The position numbers were made by a program, and so were the translations under genes. Below, in pieces: positions 8,161-16,812 of a DNA stretch of 64,000 nucleotides (position 1 is the first letter of the stretch; every line of letters starts with the position of its first letter). Below the pieces are notes generated by a model. The model saw only the letters and a list, made by a program, of their open reading frames with translations, searched no databases and was not told the origin of the DNA. Source of the stretch: Saccharothrix violaceirubra (GTDB lineage Bacteria > Actinomycetota > Actinomycetes > Mycobacteriales > Pseudonocardiaceae); the NCBI RefSeq assembly GCF_014203755.1, contig NZ_JACHJS010000001.1:2666001-2730000 (forward strand), in the 5' to 3' direction.

Positions 8161-9720
8161 CTAGATCATCGGCGCGAAGTACGCCGCGACCACCGCCGCC
8201 ACGACCACGACGAGCGCCGACCCCGCGAGCAGCCACGGCGAGATGCCCGGCTCCTCGGGCAGTTCGTGCTGGGCGCCGTAGCGCACCACCCCGGCACCCG
8301 GTCGCACGGCGGGCAGCCGGAACTTGCCCGACGGCAACGCGAGCGGCGCCTGGCTGTGCGCCATGGGCAGCGGCGACGGCCGGTTGGCCAGCCACGCGTC
8401 GACCGCCTCCAGCTTGCCGTTGACCGTGCGGCACAACGTCTTCGAGTGGTCGGCGACCGGAAGCGAGCGGGGCTCGATCTCCAGGCGTCGCAGCACTTTC
8501 CGGTCCGCGCCCGACCACGAGCACGCGAGCAGCATCGCCTGGTGGTACCCGGCGATGATGTCGTGCCGGCGGCCGGTGGCCTCGGCCGCGATCAGGTCCG
8601 CCCGCAGCAGGTGCCGACGGGCCTCCTCGCGCCGCTCGGCGACCTTGTCCCGGCCCTCCTGCACGCGCCCGTCCACCTCGGCGACGACCGACCGGCCCCA
8701 GCGCAGCCGGTCGCCCAGCAGGTTGCCCCGGGCGCCCGCCATGCCCAGCAGGACCACGAGACCGCCCAGCACCAGGCCGACGACGGAGGCGAAGACGGCA
8801 CCCTCCACCGCGGGCAGTCCGGTCGCCCCCGCGAGCAGCGCGACCCGCACCGCCGCCACGACGGCCGTGCACAGCGCGGCGGCGAGCAGCCACCGGCACG
8901 CGGTGCGCAGCTTGCGGTCCGCCTCGGCCACGCCGTCCAGACCGGGGTCCTGCGGGTTGAGCGCGCCCCGGCGCAGTTCGCGGTTGTAGTCGCGGACCGC
9001 GTCGCGCCGGTCCACGTCGTCGCGTTCGGCCTGCGTGTAGACGTGCAGCGCCCGTTCGATGAACAACGCCTGCCCGACCGCGAACGCGGTGCCGATCACC
9101 CACTTGAGCAGCATGTCGCTCGACCCCTGGAACCCCAGTCCCAACAGGGGTTTCCACAGCAGGAACACGTCCAGCAGGGCCAGCACGAACGCCGCGATCA
9201 CGACCCACACGTGCTCGATGCGGTGCTTGCGGTGCCGGGTGTCGCCGTCGGCCTCGCGCTGCGTGGCCAGCACCTGGTCGCGTTCGTGGTCGGAGATGAG
9301 CCGACGGGCCGTGGTCGCGCCCTCCGTGCCGTCGACCACCTCGTCGAGCACGGTGTCGGTGTGCTCGATCCAGTCGAGCGCGCCGGCGGCCGAGGCCGCG
9401 GCCTCCTCGTAGGTGCGCAGCGCCTCCCGGTCCTGGTCCTCGGTCCGGTCGGCGGCCCACTTCTGGCACTGGGCGGCGGTCTGCTCCAGCGCGCCGATCG
9501 CGAGGTCGTCGACGTCGCCGTCGGCCCACGGCTTGCCGGTGCCGATGTCCACGACGTTGTTGTAGGCGTCGAAGGCGACCGACCAGACGCCGATGTCGGT
9601 CGTGCCGTACGCCCGGCGCAGCCGGTCGGGCAGCTCGCCGTCGTAGACGGTGCCGACCGGCAGCAGGGACTCGGGACGCGGCGGTGCCTCGGTGCCGCCG
9701 TGCCGGGACTTCTTCGTCAT
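8161..9720 (-). CDS. Five-TM membrane protein of unknown function
   Basis: The protein has 519 residues. The N-terminal 165 residues are soluble and acidic. Two TM segments follow (VWVVIAAFVLALLDVFLLW, then one starting LLKWVIGTAFAVG), then a charged loop, two more (WLLAAALCTAVVAAV, then VVGLVLGGLVVLLGMAG), a long Arg/Glu-rich soluble region that may form coiled coil, and a single TM at the extreme C-terminus. A GAAAGG ribosome site precedes the ATG. I do not recognise the family. It lies 13 bp behind the OmpA-like gene on the same strand, and the pair probably works together at the membrane. Confidence 0.75.
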   Translation of the reverse strand: MTKKSRHGGTEAPPRPESLLPVGTVYDGELPDRLRRAYGTTDIGVWSVAFDAYNNVVDIGTGKPWADGDVDDLAIGALEQTAAQCQKWAADRTEDQDREALRTYEEAAASAAGALDWIEHTDTVLDEVVDGTEGATTARRLISDHERDQVLATQREADGDTRHRKHRIEHVWVVIAAFVLALLDVFLLWKPLLGLGFQGSSDMLLKWVIGTAFAVGQALFIERALHVYTQAERDDVDRRDAVRDYNRELRRGALNPQDPGLDGVAEADRKLRTACRWLLAAALCTAVVAAVRVALLAGATGLPAVEGAVFASVVGLVLGGLVVLLGMAGARGNLLGDRLRWGRSVVAEVDGRVQEGRDKVAERREEARRHLLRADLIAAEATGRRHDIIAGYHQAMLLACSWSGADRKVLRRLEIEPRSLPVADHSKTLCRTVNGKLEAVDAWLANRPSPLPMAHSQAPLALPSGKFRLPAVRPGAGVVRYGAQHELPEEPGISPWLLAGSALVVVVAAVVAAYFAPMI

Positions 9721-9733
9721 TGCTCGCGCCTTT

Positions 9734-10933
9734 CTAGCGGGGGAGGAGGTCGATGACGACGACGCGCTGCGCCGGGGAGTCGGGCGGCGCCGAGGCGTCG
9801 CCGCGCCGGTCGAACCCGGCACCGTCGGTGGTGATCGAGGCCCGGGCCACACCGGAGTCGGCGAGCAGCCCGGCGATCACGTCGGCCCGCCGCTTGGACA
9901 GGTCGCGCGCGCCGGCCGGGTCGCCGAACCGGGCGCAGTACCCGGTGATCCGGATGTCGTACGAGCCGGTGGCGATCTTCTCCACGATCGAGCCGAGCTG
10001 CGCCTTCGTCACGCCCGCGTCGAGCAGGTCCGGGCTGTCCGGGTGGAAGGCGAGGTTGTCCACGCGGCCGGGCTGGGCGGGCTTGGTCGGCGGTGGCGCG
10101 AACAGCGGCACGGCCGACACCTGGGACGCCTTCGACCACGCCGGGTCGGACGTGCTGTCGTGCAGCGGGTCGGCGACCGTGGCGCGCAGGCCCGTGCCGA
10201 GCTGTTCGACGAACGCGGTGCGCCAGGACTCCTCGACCGGGCCGAGCGGCTGCTGGTCCGGTCCGATCGGGTCGAGCAGCACCGGGTGCAGGTCGACCCG
10301 GCCCAGGTCGAGGCCGGACAGCTCGGCGCCGACGAGCTGGTCCGCCGCGGCGCCGGGGTCGGCCGCCGTCAGCGTGCCGACCGCGAGCGGCGGCACGGAG
10401 CCGGTGAACAGGGTCGTGGAGAACCAGACCTCGACCCGCCCGTCCCGTTCGGCCGCCGCGTCCGCCGCCGTTCGCAACGCCGCGTACAGGGAGAATCCCG
10501 ACCGGCTGACCGCGACGTCGGCCATCCGGGTGGCCAGGTCGTCGAGGCGGGTGTCGAGGACCTTGGTCCGCCGCGCGTCGTCGGGCTCGGGATCGCCGTC
10601 GTGCATCACGGCCAACGGCATCTCGCCGGCCCGCTCGGCGCGTTCCCCGATCGCGTAGGCGACGAGTTCGCCGCCGCCTTTCGCGCCGAGTTCGCGGACC
10701 CGTTCGCGGATCTTGTCGGGTATGCCGCCGGGTGCGCGGGTCGACTTCTCCGCGAGCCACACGACGTGCGACTCCGGTGGCTCCTTCTCCACTCCGAGGA
10801 CGATTCCCAACGCCACCAGCAGGACGACGACGGCGACCGCGCCCTTGACGATCAGGCCGGTGCGATCGGGTCGGTCGGCCCGGCTCCCGCGCGGCTTCGC
10901 TCTCCCTCTGACCTGGCCATACCGGTTGCTCAT
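9734..10933 (-). CDS. Membrane-anchored OmpA-like domain protein
   Basis: This 399-residue protein has a basic N-terminus, one TM segment at about residues 30-48 (VAVVVLLVALGIVLG), a long extracytoplasmic middle region, and a C-terminal OmpA/MotB-like domain at about 300-399 containing ITGYCARFGDPAGARDLSKR. In such domains the Asp and Arg of the ND.L/SxxR region contact peptidoglycan diaminopimelate. The organism is Gram-positive, so the domain most likely binds the cell wall rather than an outer membrane. The start is the ATG at 10933, with only a weak CGGAAG site. It is first in an apparent two-gene unit with the five-TM protein, 13 bp apart. Confidence 0.75.
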   Translation of the reverse strand: MSNRYGQVRGRAKPRGSRADRPDRTGLIVKGAVAVVVLLVALGIVLGVEKEPPESHVVWLAEKSTRAPGGIPDKIRERVRELGAKGGGELVAYAIGERAERAGEMPLAVMHDGDPEPDDARRTKVLDTRLDDLATRMADVAVSRSGFSLYAALRTAADAAAERDGRVEVWFSTTLFTGSVPPLAVGTLTAADPGAAADQLVGAELSGLDLGRVDLHPVLLDPIGPDQQPLGPVEESWRTAFVEQLGTGLRATVADPLHDSTSDPAWSKASQVSAVPLFAPPPTKPAQPGRVDNLAFHPDSPDLLDAGVTKAQLGSIVEKIATGSYDIRITGYCARFGDPAGARDLSKRRADVIAGLLADSGVARASITTDGAGFDRRGDASAPPDSPAQRVVVIDLLPR

Positions 10934-11289
10934 ACTTCCGATACGCCACCGTGCCCGCGATGTGTGACACCACCGTGCGCGAATCTCAGTCCGACCACTC
11001 CTGGCAAATGTGCGTCTGCATGTCCAGTCCATTTCCGCTGGGCGTTCCCCGACTGTCGGAACCGTTATCGAGGACCCCTGCCCCTGTGTTAGCCCGGTGG
11101 TCGACGAATCGGCGCCCGATGTGTTCGGAGAGTTTTCGTCATATTTGCGGGTCCGCGGTCGCGACCGGGCCGCCGCCGCACGCGCGGCGAAGTCGGCGGA
11201 CAGACCCGACTTCCGGCTGTGTCGGCGTACCCGATCAACTACGTAACGTCACGCGGCGGATGCCAGCCACCCGTAAGTGAGGGGGAAGT
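10934..11289. other. Divergent intergenic region, 356 bp
   Basis: This region separates the OmpA-like gene (leftward) from the secreted protease gene (rightward) and must hold both promoters. A near-palindromic TACGTAACGT lies about 45 bp before the protease start and may be a -10 or operator, but I find no well-spaced -35. No gene, RNA or repeat is evident. Confidence 0.4.
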
Positions 11290-13641
11290 GTGCGAAGACT
11301 GTTGATCAGCGCGGCCACCGTCGCGCTGGTGACCACGACCGCTGTCGTGCCGACCACCGCCGTGGCCGCGCCGCAGCCGTCGACCGAGCAGCCGACGGCC
11401 CAGGTGGACGACCTGCCCAACCCGTTGGAGGCCAACCGGCGTGCCCTGCGCCAGGAGGCCCTCGCCAAGGTCCTGACCGGCGAGGCCACCAAGGAGAAGC
11501 GCGGCGCGAGCACGGTCGTCAAGCTCGGCAGCAAGCAGAAGAAGGGCGCCAAGGCCAAGGTCGGCCAGTACGTCGAACTCGAGCGCGAGAAGGTCGACAA
11601 GATCTTCGTCGTGCTCGCCGAGTTCGGCGACGAGCGGCACCCGCAGTACCCGGACCAGGACACCGCGCCCGGCACGCCCGGACCCGTCCGCTTCGACGGC
11701 CCGAAGCACAACCAGATCCCGCAGCCCAACCGCGCCGTGGACAACACCACGATCTGGAACCCGGACTTCAGCCGCCAGTACTTCCAGGACCTGTACTTCT
11801 CCACCCAGCCGGACGCGAACTCGGTGGCGAACTACTTCGACAAGCAGTCGTCGGGCCGCTACAGCGTGTCCGGCACCGTGACCGACTGGGTCAAGGTCCG
11901 CTACAACGAGGCCCGGTACGGCCGTTCCAACGGCTATCCGTGCGCCGGCAACACCTGCAACAACGCGTACGACCTCGTCCGTGACGCGGTCGCGCAGTGG
12001 GTGACCGACCAGAAGGCCGCCGGCAAGACCCCGGAGCAGATCAAGGCGTCGCTGGCCGAGTTCGACCAGTGGGACCGCTACGACTACGACGGCGACGGCG
12101 AGTTCAACGAGCCCGACGGCTACGTCGACCACTTCCAGATCGTCCACGCCGGCGGCGACCAGGCCGACCGCGACCCGTGGCAGGGCGAGGACGCGATCTG
12201 GAGCCACCGCGGCTACGCGTTCAAGAACTACAACACCGGTCCGGGCACCAACAAGCTCGGCGGCGCACCGATCGGCGACACCGGTCTGTGGGTCGGCGAC
12301 TACACCATGCAGCCGGAGAACGGCGGCGTGAGCGTGTTCGCCCACGAATACGCGCACGACCTCGGTCTGCCCGACCACTACGACACGTCCGGTGGCGCGA
12401 CCAACGGCGTCAACTGGTGGTCGCTGATGGGCCAGACCCGCGTCGGCGAGCCGAACGAGGCGCCGGGCACCCGGGCCAACGAGCTGTCCGCGTGGGACAA
12501 GCTCCAGCTCGGCTGGCTGGACTACGAGGTGGCGGTCGCGGGCCAGGAGCGCACCTTCGACCTCGGACCGCACGAGTACAACACGGACAAGGCCCAGGGC
12601 CTCGTGGTCGTGCTGCCCGACGTGGAGAAGACGTTCGACTACGGGGCGCCGTTCGCCGGCTCCCGGATGTGGTGGAGTGACAAGGGCAACGACCTCGACC
12701 ACTCGCTGACCCGGTCCGTGGACCTGACCGGCAAGACGAGCGCGGCGTTGACGCTCAAGGCGCGCTACGACATCGAAGAGGACTTCGACTACCTCTACGT
12801 CGAGGCGCAGAACGCCGACGGCAGCTGGACCCAGCTCGACGGCACGGTCGGCGGCAAGCCGTTCGTCCGCGACTCGGGCGACGCGCCGGCGGTCAGCGGC
12901 TCCTCCAACGGCGGGTGGGTCGACTTCCGGGTGCCGCTCGACGCCTACGCGGGCAAGAACTTCAAGCTCCGGTTCGCGTACCGCACCGACGGCGGCCTGG
13001 CGTTGCAGGGCTTCTTCGCCGACGACATCACGGTCACCGCCGACGGCGCACCGTTGTTCGTCGACGGCGGCGAGGCCGGCACCGGCGCGTGGACGCTCAA
13101 GGGCTTCCGCACGACGGCCGGCACGGAGACCAAGAAGTTCGACCAGTTCTACGTGGCGTCCAACCGCACGTACGAGTCGTACGGCAAGTACAACCGGACC
13201 GGTCCGTACCGGTACAGCTTCCCGGACAAGCCCAAGTGGGTGGAGCACTTCCCCTACCAGGACGGCCTGCTCGTGTCGCTGTGGGACACCGCGTACCTGG
13301 ACAACAACACCAGCGAGCACCCCGGTGAGGGGCTGATCCTGCCGATCGACGCCAACCCGGCGCCGATCTACAACCTGGAGGGCCAGGCGTGGCCCGCCAC
13401 GGTCGCGGGCTACGACGCGCCGTTCGGCCTCCAGAAGTCGGACTCCTTCACGCTGACCGTCAACGGGAAGAAGTCCTACGTGCGCGGCCAGGCGGCCAAG
13501 CCGGTCTTCGACGACACCAAGAAGCACTGGTACGCGGAGACCCAGTTCACCGGCGTCAAGCTGCCGGCGGTGGGTGTCGGACTGCGCGTGTTGTCGCAGT
13601 CGGGTACCTCCCTGAAGGTGAAGCTCTTCAGCACCAAGTGA
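11290..13641 (+). CDS. Secreted immune inhibitor A-type metalloprotease (M6)
   Basis: The protein has 783 residues and begins with a GTG after a GAGGGGGA ribosome site. A Sec signal peptide of about 27 residues ends near VAAPQ, and a propeptide of about 90 residues follows. The M6 catalytic domain carries the zinc motif AHEYAHDLGLPDHYD, with H352, E353 and H356. The region at about 470-620 resembles the beta-sandwich modules of the InhA/vEsiB group. Family members degrade host or environmental proteins extracellularly. A perfect hairpin terminator follows directly, so the gene is transcribed alone. Length and motifs are normal for a full InhA protease. Confidence 0.9.
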   Translation: MRRLLISAATVALVTTTAVVPTTAVAAPQPSTEQPTAQVDDLPNPLEANRRALRQEALAKVLTGEATKEKRGASTVVKLGSKQKKGAKAKVGQYVELEREKVDKIFVVLAEFGDERHPQYPDQDTAPGTPGPVRFDGPKHNQIPQPNRAVDNTTIWNPDFSRQYFQDLYFSTQPDANSVANYFDKQSSGRYSVSGTVTDWVKVRYNEARYGRSNGYPCAGNTCNNAYDLVRDAVAQWVTDQKAAGKTPEQIKASLAEFDQWDRYDYDGDGEFNEPDGYVDHFQIVHAGGDQADRDPWQGEDAIWSHRGYAFKNYNTGPGTNKLGGAPIGDTGLWVGDYTMQPENGGVSVFAHEYAHDLGLPDHYDTSGGATNGVNWWSLMGQTRVGEPNEAPGTRANELSAWDKLQLGWLDYEVAVAGQERTFDLGPHEYNTDKAQGLVVVLPDVEKTFDYGAPFAGSRMWWSDKGNDLDHSLTRSVDLTGKTSAALTLKARYDIEEDFDYLYVEAQNADGSWTQLDGTVGGKPFVRDSGDAPAVSGSSNGGWVDFRVPLDAYAGKNFKLRFAYRTDGGLALQGFFADDITVTADGAPLFVDGGEAGTGAWTLKGFRTTAGTETKKFDQFYVASNRTYESYGKYNRTGPYRYSFPDKPKWVEHFPYQDGLLVSLWDTAYLDNNTSEHPGEGLILPIDANPAPIYNLEGQAWPATVAGYDAPFGLQKSDSFTLTVNGKKSYVRGQAAKPVFDDTKKHWYAETQFTGVKLPAVGVGLRVLSQSGTSLKVKLFSTK

Positions 13642-13647
13642 TGCGCC

Positions 13648-13686
13648 GGCGCCGGACGTGATCGATCCACTGTCACGTCCGGCGCC
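13648..13686 (+). terminator. Strong hairpin terminator after the protease gene
   Basis: A perfect 14-bp stem (GGCGCCGGACGTGA and its complement) with an 11-nt loop begins 7 bp after the protease stop. Confidence 0.75.
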
Positions 13687-13707
13687 CCGGCGGCGATGTA
13701 GACGGAC

Positions 13708-14277
13708 ATGCAGAGATCCCACGGTGCCGCCGTCGCCGCCGTCCTCTTGTGTGGACTGACCGCGTGCGCCCAACCGTCGGACGATCGGGCGTCCACCGCG
13801 TCCTCCTCGGAGGTGGCGGCGGGGCCGGTGCGGGCGAGCCTGTGCGACCGGCTCAAGCTCGCGGACCTGACCTCGTGGATGAAGATCGGCGGGTCGCCCG
13901 TCGACCAGGCGACGTGCGCCGCGCAGGGCAGCGGCGAGGCACGCGCGTACGGCCGCTGGACGTTCCCGTCCGGGTCCGTCGAGTACATCGAGATCGTCGT
14001 GCAGGACGACAAGCGCGCGGACGGCAGCCGGCTCTTCGACGAGCTGCGCACCGCGTACCCGGCCCACGAGCAGCGGACCGTGGCCGGGCACTACGCCCGG
14101 GTCGCGAACACCCGCGGCAAGACGCTGATCAACTTCCCGGACCTGGCCGAGCCGGTCGACATCGTCATCGTGACGAAGTCCACCTCGGGTACGGGCGCGG
14201 AGGAGACCTACGCCGGGATCAGGACGTCCCACTTCGGCGCGTTCGAACAGCTCGTCCCCGCCCTCGTCGGCGGCTGA
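13708..14277 (+). CDS. Small secreted lipoprotein
   Basis: This 189-residue protein has a lipoprotein signal peptide ending GLTAC, with Cys20 as the predicted lipid anchor. A Ser/Thr linker of about 20 residues follows, then a compact domain with two Cys residues (near LCDRLKLAD and ATCAAQG). Layout and Cys pattern resemble the DUF3558-type lipoproteins common in actinomycetes, but I cannot confirm the family. No good ribosome site precedes the ATG. It is flanked on both sides by hairpin terminators, so it should be monocistronic. Confidence 0.7.
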   Translation: MQRSHGAAVAAVLLCGLTACAQPSDDRASTASSSEVAAGPVRASLCDRLKLADLTSWMKIGGSPVDQATCAAQGSGEARAYGRWTFPSGSVEYIEIVVQDDKRADGSRLFDELRTAYPAHEQRTVAGHYARVANTRGKTLINFPDLAEPVDIVIVTKSTSGTGAEETYAGIRTSHFGAFEQLVPALVGG

Positions 14278-14287
14278 GCGGGCCTGT

Positions 14288-14319
14288 CCCGACACCCCGC
14301 CCCGCGTCGGGGTGTCGGG
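14288..14319 (+). terminator. Hairpin terminator after the lipoprotein gene
   Basis: A perfect 12-bp stem (CCCGACACCCCG and its complement) with an 8-nt loop starts 10 bp after the lipoprotein stop, in a convergent intergenic region. Confidence 0.7.
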
Positions 14320-14350
14320 GCGCGGCGCGGACGTTCACCCGGCTGAGGGA

Positions 14351-14454
14351 GCCTGAGCGCGTGTTTCGGGGTGCCTGAGTGGAGGACTCGCGCGCACGGT
14401 GACGCGGGCCGGTGCCGGAGCGCACGACTCGCGGTGTCCGAACGCATAACTCGC
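14351..14454 (+). repeat. 22-bp intergenic repeat cluster, copy A
   Basis: Full units lie at 14370-14391, 14411-14432 and 14433-14454, with a partial one from 14351. Each unit begins GGTGYCYGARYG and ends ACTCGC. The last two are directly abutting. The cluster lies between converging genes, as do the two related clusters at 19.8 kb and 34.1 kb. Confidence 0.75.
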
Positions 14455-14492
14455 GCGTTTGCGTGACGGGTGGTCACCGCGTGCTATTGCGG

Positions 14493-14780
14493 TTATGACG
14501 CCCGCTGTCCCGCGGTGTGATTGTCCGCACGCGGTTCGAGGTGATTCGGCGGGTCCGGTGCGTTTGCCGACGGTTCGTGCCGGGCGCGTGCCGACGGCAC
14601 CAGAGCGCTGGCCGCCACGACGAGCAGCAAGCCGAACACGACGGGCCACCACAGGCCGTCCGCCAGTGCCAGCACGAATTGAATGACCGCCAGCGCCAGG
14701 AACGTCGCGATGAGCGCGATCACGGTCCACTCGCGGGTGTGCCGGCGCCGTGCGGGCCGAACTCCACCTTGCGTTCCCAA
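14493..14780 (-). CDS. Small two-TM membrane protein
   Basis: The protein has 95 residues. The best start is a TTG at 14780, because a near-perfect GGAGGT ribosome site lies 5 nt upstream. A basic N-terminus precedes two hydrophobic segments (VIALIATFLALAVIQFVLA and WWPVVFGLLLVVAASAL), and the C-terminal 30 residues are polar. Function is unknown. It faces the lipoprotein gene across the repeat cluster. Confidence 0.6.
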   Translation of the reverse strand: MGTQGGVRPARRRHTREWTVIALIATFLALAVIQFVLALADGLWWPVVFGLLLVVAASALVPSARARHEPSANAPDPPNHLEPRADNHTAGQRAS

Positions 14781-14934
14781 CGTCCACCTCCAACCGATGC
14801 TGACTGAGCCATCGGCGCAGGGGGCGTCCGAGTTACAAACGGCCCGGGGCGACCCGTGAAATAAAGCGGGATAATTGCCCCGGAACGAACGGCACCGCCG
14901 CGCGGGCGGGCGGCGGTGCCGGTGCGACCGGAGG

Positions 14935-15276
14935 TCAGGAGCCGTGTGCCTCCTGGAACTTCAGCAGCAGGCTCTGGGGGATGCGGCCCCGCTCGGAGAC
15001 CTCGTGGCCCTCCTGGCGGGCCCATTCCCTGATCGCCTGGTTCTGCTCGCGGTCGCCGCCCGCCTTCACCGCGGTGCGGGAGGTCGCGCGCTGCTTGCGA
15101 CCACCGGCACGACGAGCGCCCGCCACGAACGGCGCGAGCGAGTCGCGCAGCCGGGTGGCGTTGTCCGACGAGAGGTCGATGGCGTACTCGACGCCGTCCA
15201 GGCCGAACGTCACGCTCTCGTCCGCCGTGGTTCCGTCCAAGTCGTCGATCAGTTCGACGATGGTCTTCTGGGCCAT
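14935..15276 (-). CDS. lsr2: Lsr2 nucleoid-associated protein
   Basis: This 113-residue protein has the classic Lsr2 layout. The N-terminal dimerisation domain starts MAQKTIVELIDDLDG and carries the FGLDGVEYAIDLS segment. A basic linker follows, and the C-terminal DNA-binding domain has the AT-hook-like RGR (about residues 98-100, in SERGRIPQ). Lsr2 binds AT-rich DNA in the minor groove and silences foreign genes, like H-NS. I start it at the ATG of MAQKT rather than five codons upstream, as is usual in the family. The gene stands alone, divergent from the desulfurase-like gene. Confidence 0.95.
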   Translation of the reverse strand: MAQKTIVELIDDLDGTTADESVTFGLDGVEYAIDLSSDNATRLRDSLAPFVAGARRAGGRKQRATSRTAVKAGGDREQNQAIREWARQEGHEVSERGRIPQSLLLKFQEAHGS

Positions 15277-15361
15277 CTCGGGTGAATCCAATCCGTCGCG
15301 CCAACAGGGTGTGGAGTGCCGCTGCGCACTTCAACGGGCGACCGGCTCCGCATTGCCGCGC

Positions 15362-15367
15362 ACTATA
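15362..15367 (-). promoter_or_regulatory. Candidate lsr2 -10 element
   Basis: On the minus strand the hexamer TATAGT lies about 85 nt upstream of the lsr2 start, in a small AT-richer island. A poor -35 match (TACACC) is 18 nt further upstream. It would give a 5' leader of about 80 nt. Confidence 0.45.
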
Positions 15368-15478
15368 CCTACCGAACCGAACCCCGGTGTACTCGAACGG
15401 GCCTTTTTCGAAATGCCCGGCCGTGTTTACCCTCGGTGCCCGGACGGAATGCCGTACGTCGACCCGGAGTGGAGCCCC

Positions 15479-16678
15479 ATGACCTACGACGTGGCCGCGC
15501 TGCGTGCCCGGATTCCCTCGCTCGCCTCGGGCGTGGCGCATTTCGACGGTCCGGGCGGTTCGCAGGTGCCCGACGCGGTCGCGGACGCGATCCGCGCCGC
15601 CCTCACGTCCTCGATCACCAACCGGGGTCGGGTGACCGCCGCCGAGGCCGCCGCGGAACGCGTCGTGGCCGACGCCCGCGCCGCGCTGGGCGACCTGCTC
15701 GGCGTCGACCCGCGCGGGGTCGTGTTCGGCCGCAGCATGACGCAGTTGGCGTTCGACTTCGCCCGCACGCTGTCCCGGACGTGGCGTCCCGGCGACGAGG
15801 TCGTGGTGACGCGCCTCGACCACGACGCGAACGTGCGGCCGTGGGTGCTCGCCGCCGAGTCGGTCGGCGCCACCGCGCGGTTCGCCGATTTCGACCCGGA
15901 CACGGGCGAGTTGACCGTCGACCACGTCGTGGCCGTGCTGTCCGACCGCACCCGGCTGGTCGCGGTCACGGGTGCGGCCAACCTGATCGGCACCCGGCCG
16001 CCGCTCGCGGACATCGCCCGCGTCGTGCACGACGCGGGCGCGCTGTTCTTCGTCGACGGTGTCCACCAGGCCGCGCACGTGTCGGTGGACGTCGAGGCGT
16101 TCGGCGCGGACTTCTACGCGTGCTCGCCGTACAAGTTCCTCGGCCCGCACTGCGGGGTGCTCGCGGCGCGGCCGGAGCTGCTCGAAGGGTTGCGGCCGGA
16201 CAAGCTGCTGCCGTCCACCGACGCCGTGCCCGAGCGGTTCGAACTCGGGACGCTGCCTTACGAACTGCTCGCGGGCTGCACGGCGACCGTGGACTTCCTG
16301 GCGGGGCTGGGGGAGGGGGACGACCGGCGGTCCCGCCTGGTGCGGGCGTTCACCGCGATCGAGGCGCACGAGGGCCGGTTGCGGGCGAAGGTCGAGGCGG
16401 GGCTGGCCGGGCTGCCCGAGGTGAACGTGCGGTCCCGTGCGGTGTCCCGCACCCCCACGCTGCTGCTGACGTTCGCCGACCACGATCCGGCGGCGGCGTA
16501 CCGGTTCCTGGCCGCGCGCGGAGTGAACGCGCCGGCGGGGTCCTTCTACGCGCTGGAGACGTCCCGTCACCTGGGCCTGGGCGACTCCGGCGGCCTGCGC
16601 GCGGGGCTCGCGCCGTACTCGGACGACGACGACGTCGACCGCCTGCTGGCGGGGTTGGCGGCGTTCGTGCGCGGGTGA
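15479..16678 (+). CDS. Cysteine desulfurase-like PLP enzyme
   Basis: The protein has 399 residues and is a fold-type I aminotransferase of class V. It belongs to the group annotated as cysteine desulfurase-like (TIGR01976), not to IscS/SufS proper. The PLP-binding Lys is in the SPYKFLGPHCG motif at about residue 223. An upstream D-H pair (FFVDGVHQAAH) is also typical. It starts at an ATG with a GGAG site 6 nt before. There is no Suf or Isc partner gene nearby and no obvious active-site Cys loop, so the substrate and any sulfur-transfer role remain unproven. Confidence 0.85.
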   Translation: MTYDVAALRARIPSLASGVAHFDGPGGSQVPDAVADAIRAALTSSITNRGRVTAAEAAAERVVADARAALGDLLGVDPRGVVFGRSMTQLAFDFARTLSRTWRPGDEVVVTRLDHDANVRPWVLAAESVGATARFADFDPDTGELTVDHVVAVLSDRTRLVAVTGAANLIGTRPPLADIARVVHDAGALFFVDGVHQAAHVSVDVEAFGADFYACSPYKFLGPHCGVLAARPELLEGLRPDKLLPSTDAVPERFELGTLPYELLAGCTATVDFLAGLGEGDDRRSRLVRAFTAIEAHEGRLRAKVEAGLAGLPEVNVRSRAVSRTPTLLLTFADHDPAAAYRFLAARGVNAPAGSFYALETSRHLGLGDSGGLRAGLAPYSDDDDVDRLLAGLAAFVRG

Positions 16679-16812
16679 CCGGCACCGGCCCGTCCGTCCA
16701 CAGTGGATAGACCACGGCGATAGCCCGAATGGCGGTTGTCAAATGTTGACGTGATCGGGATAGTGCGGGCTTCCCAGTGCAATGCCGTTACGCGATATGG
16801 GGGTAACCGGGC

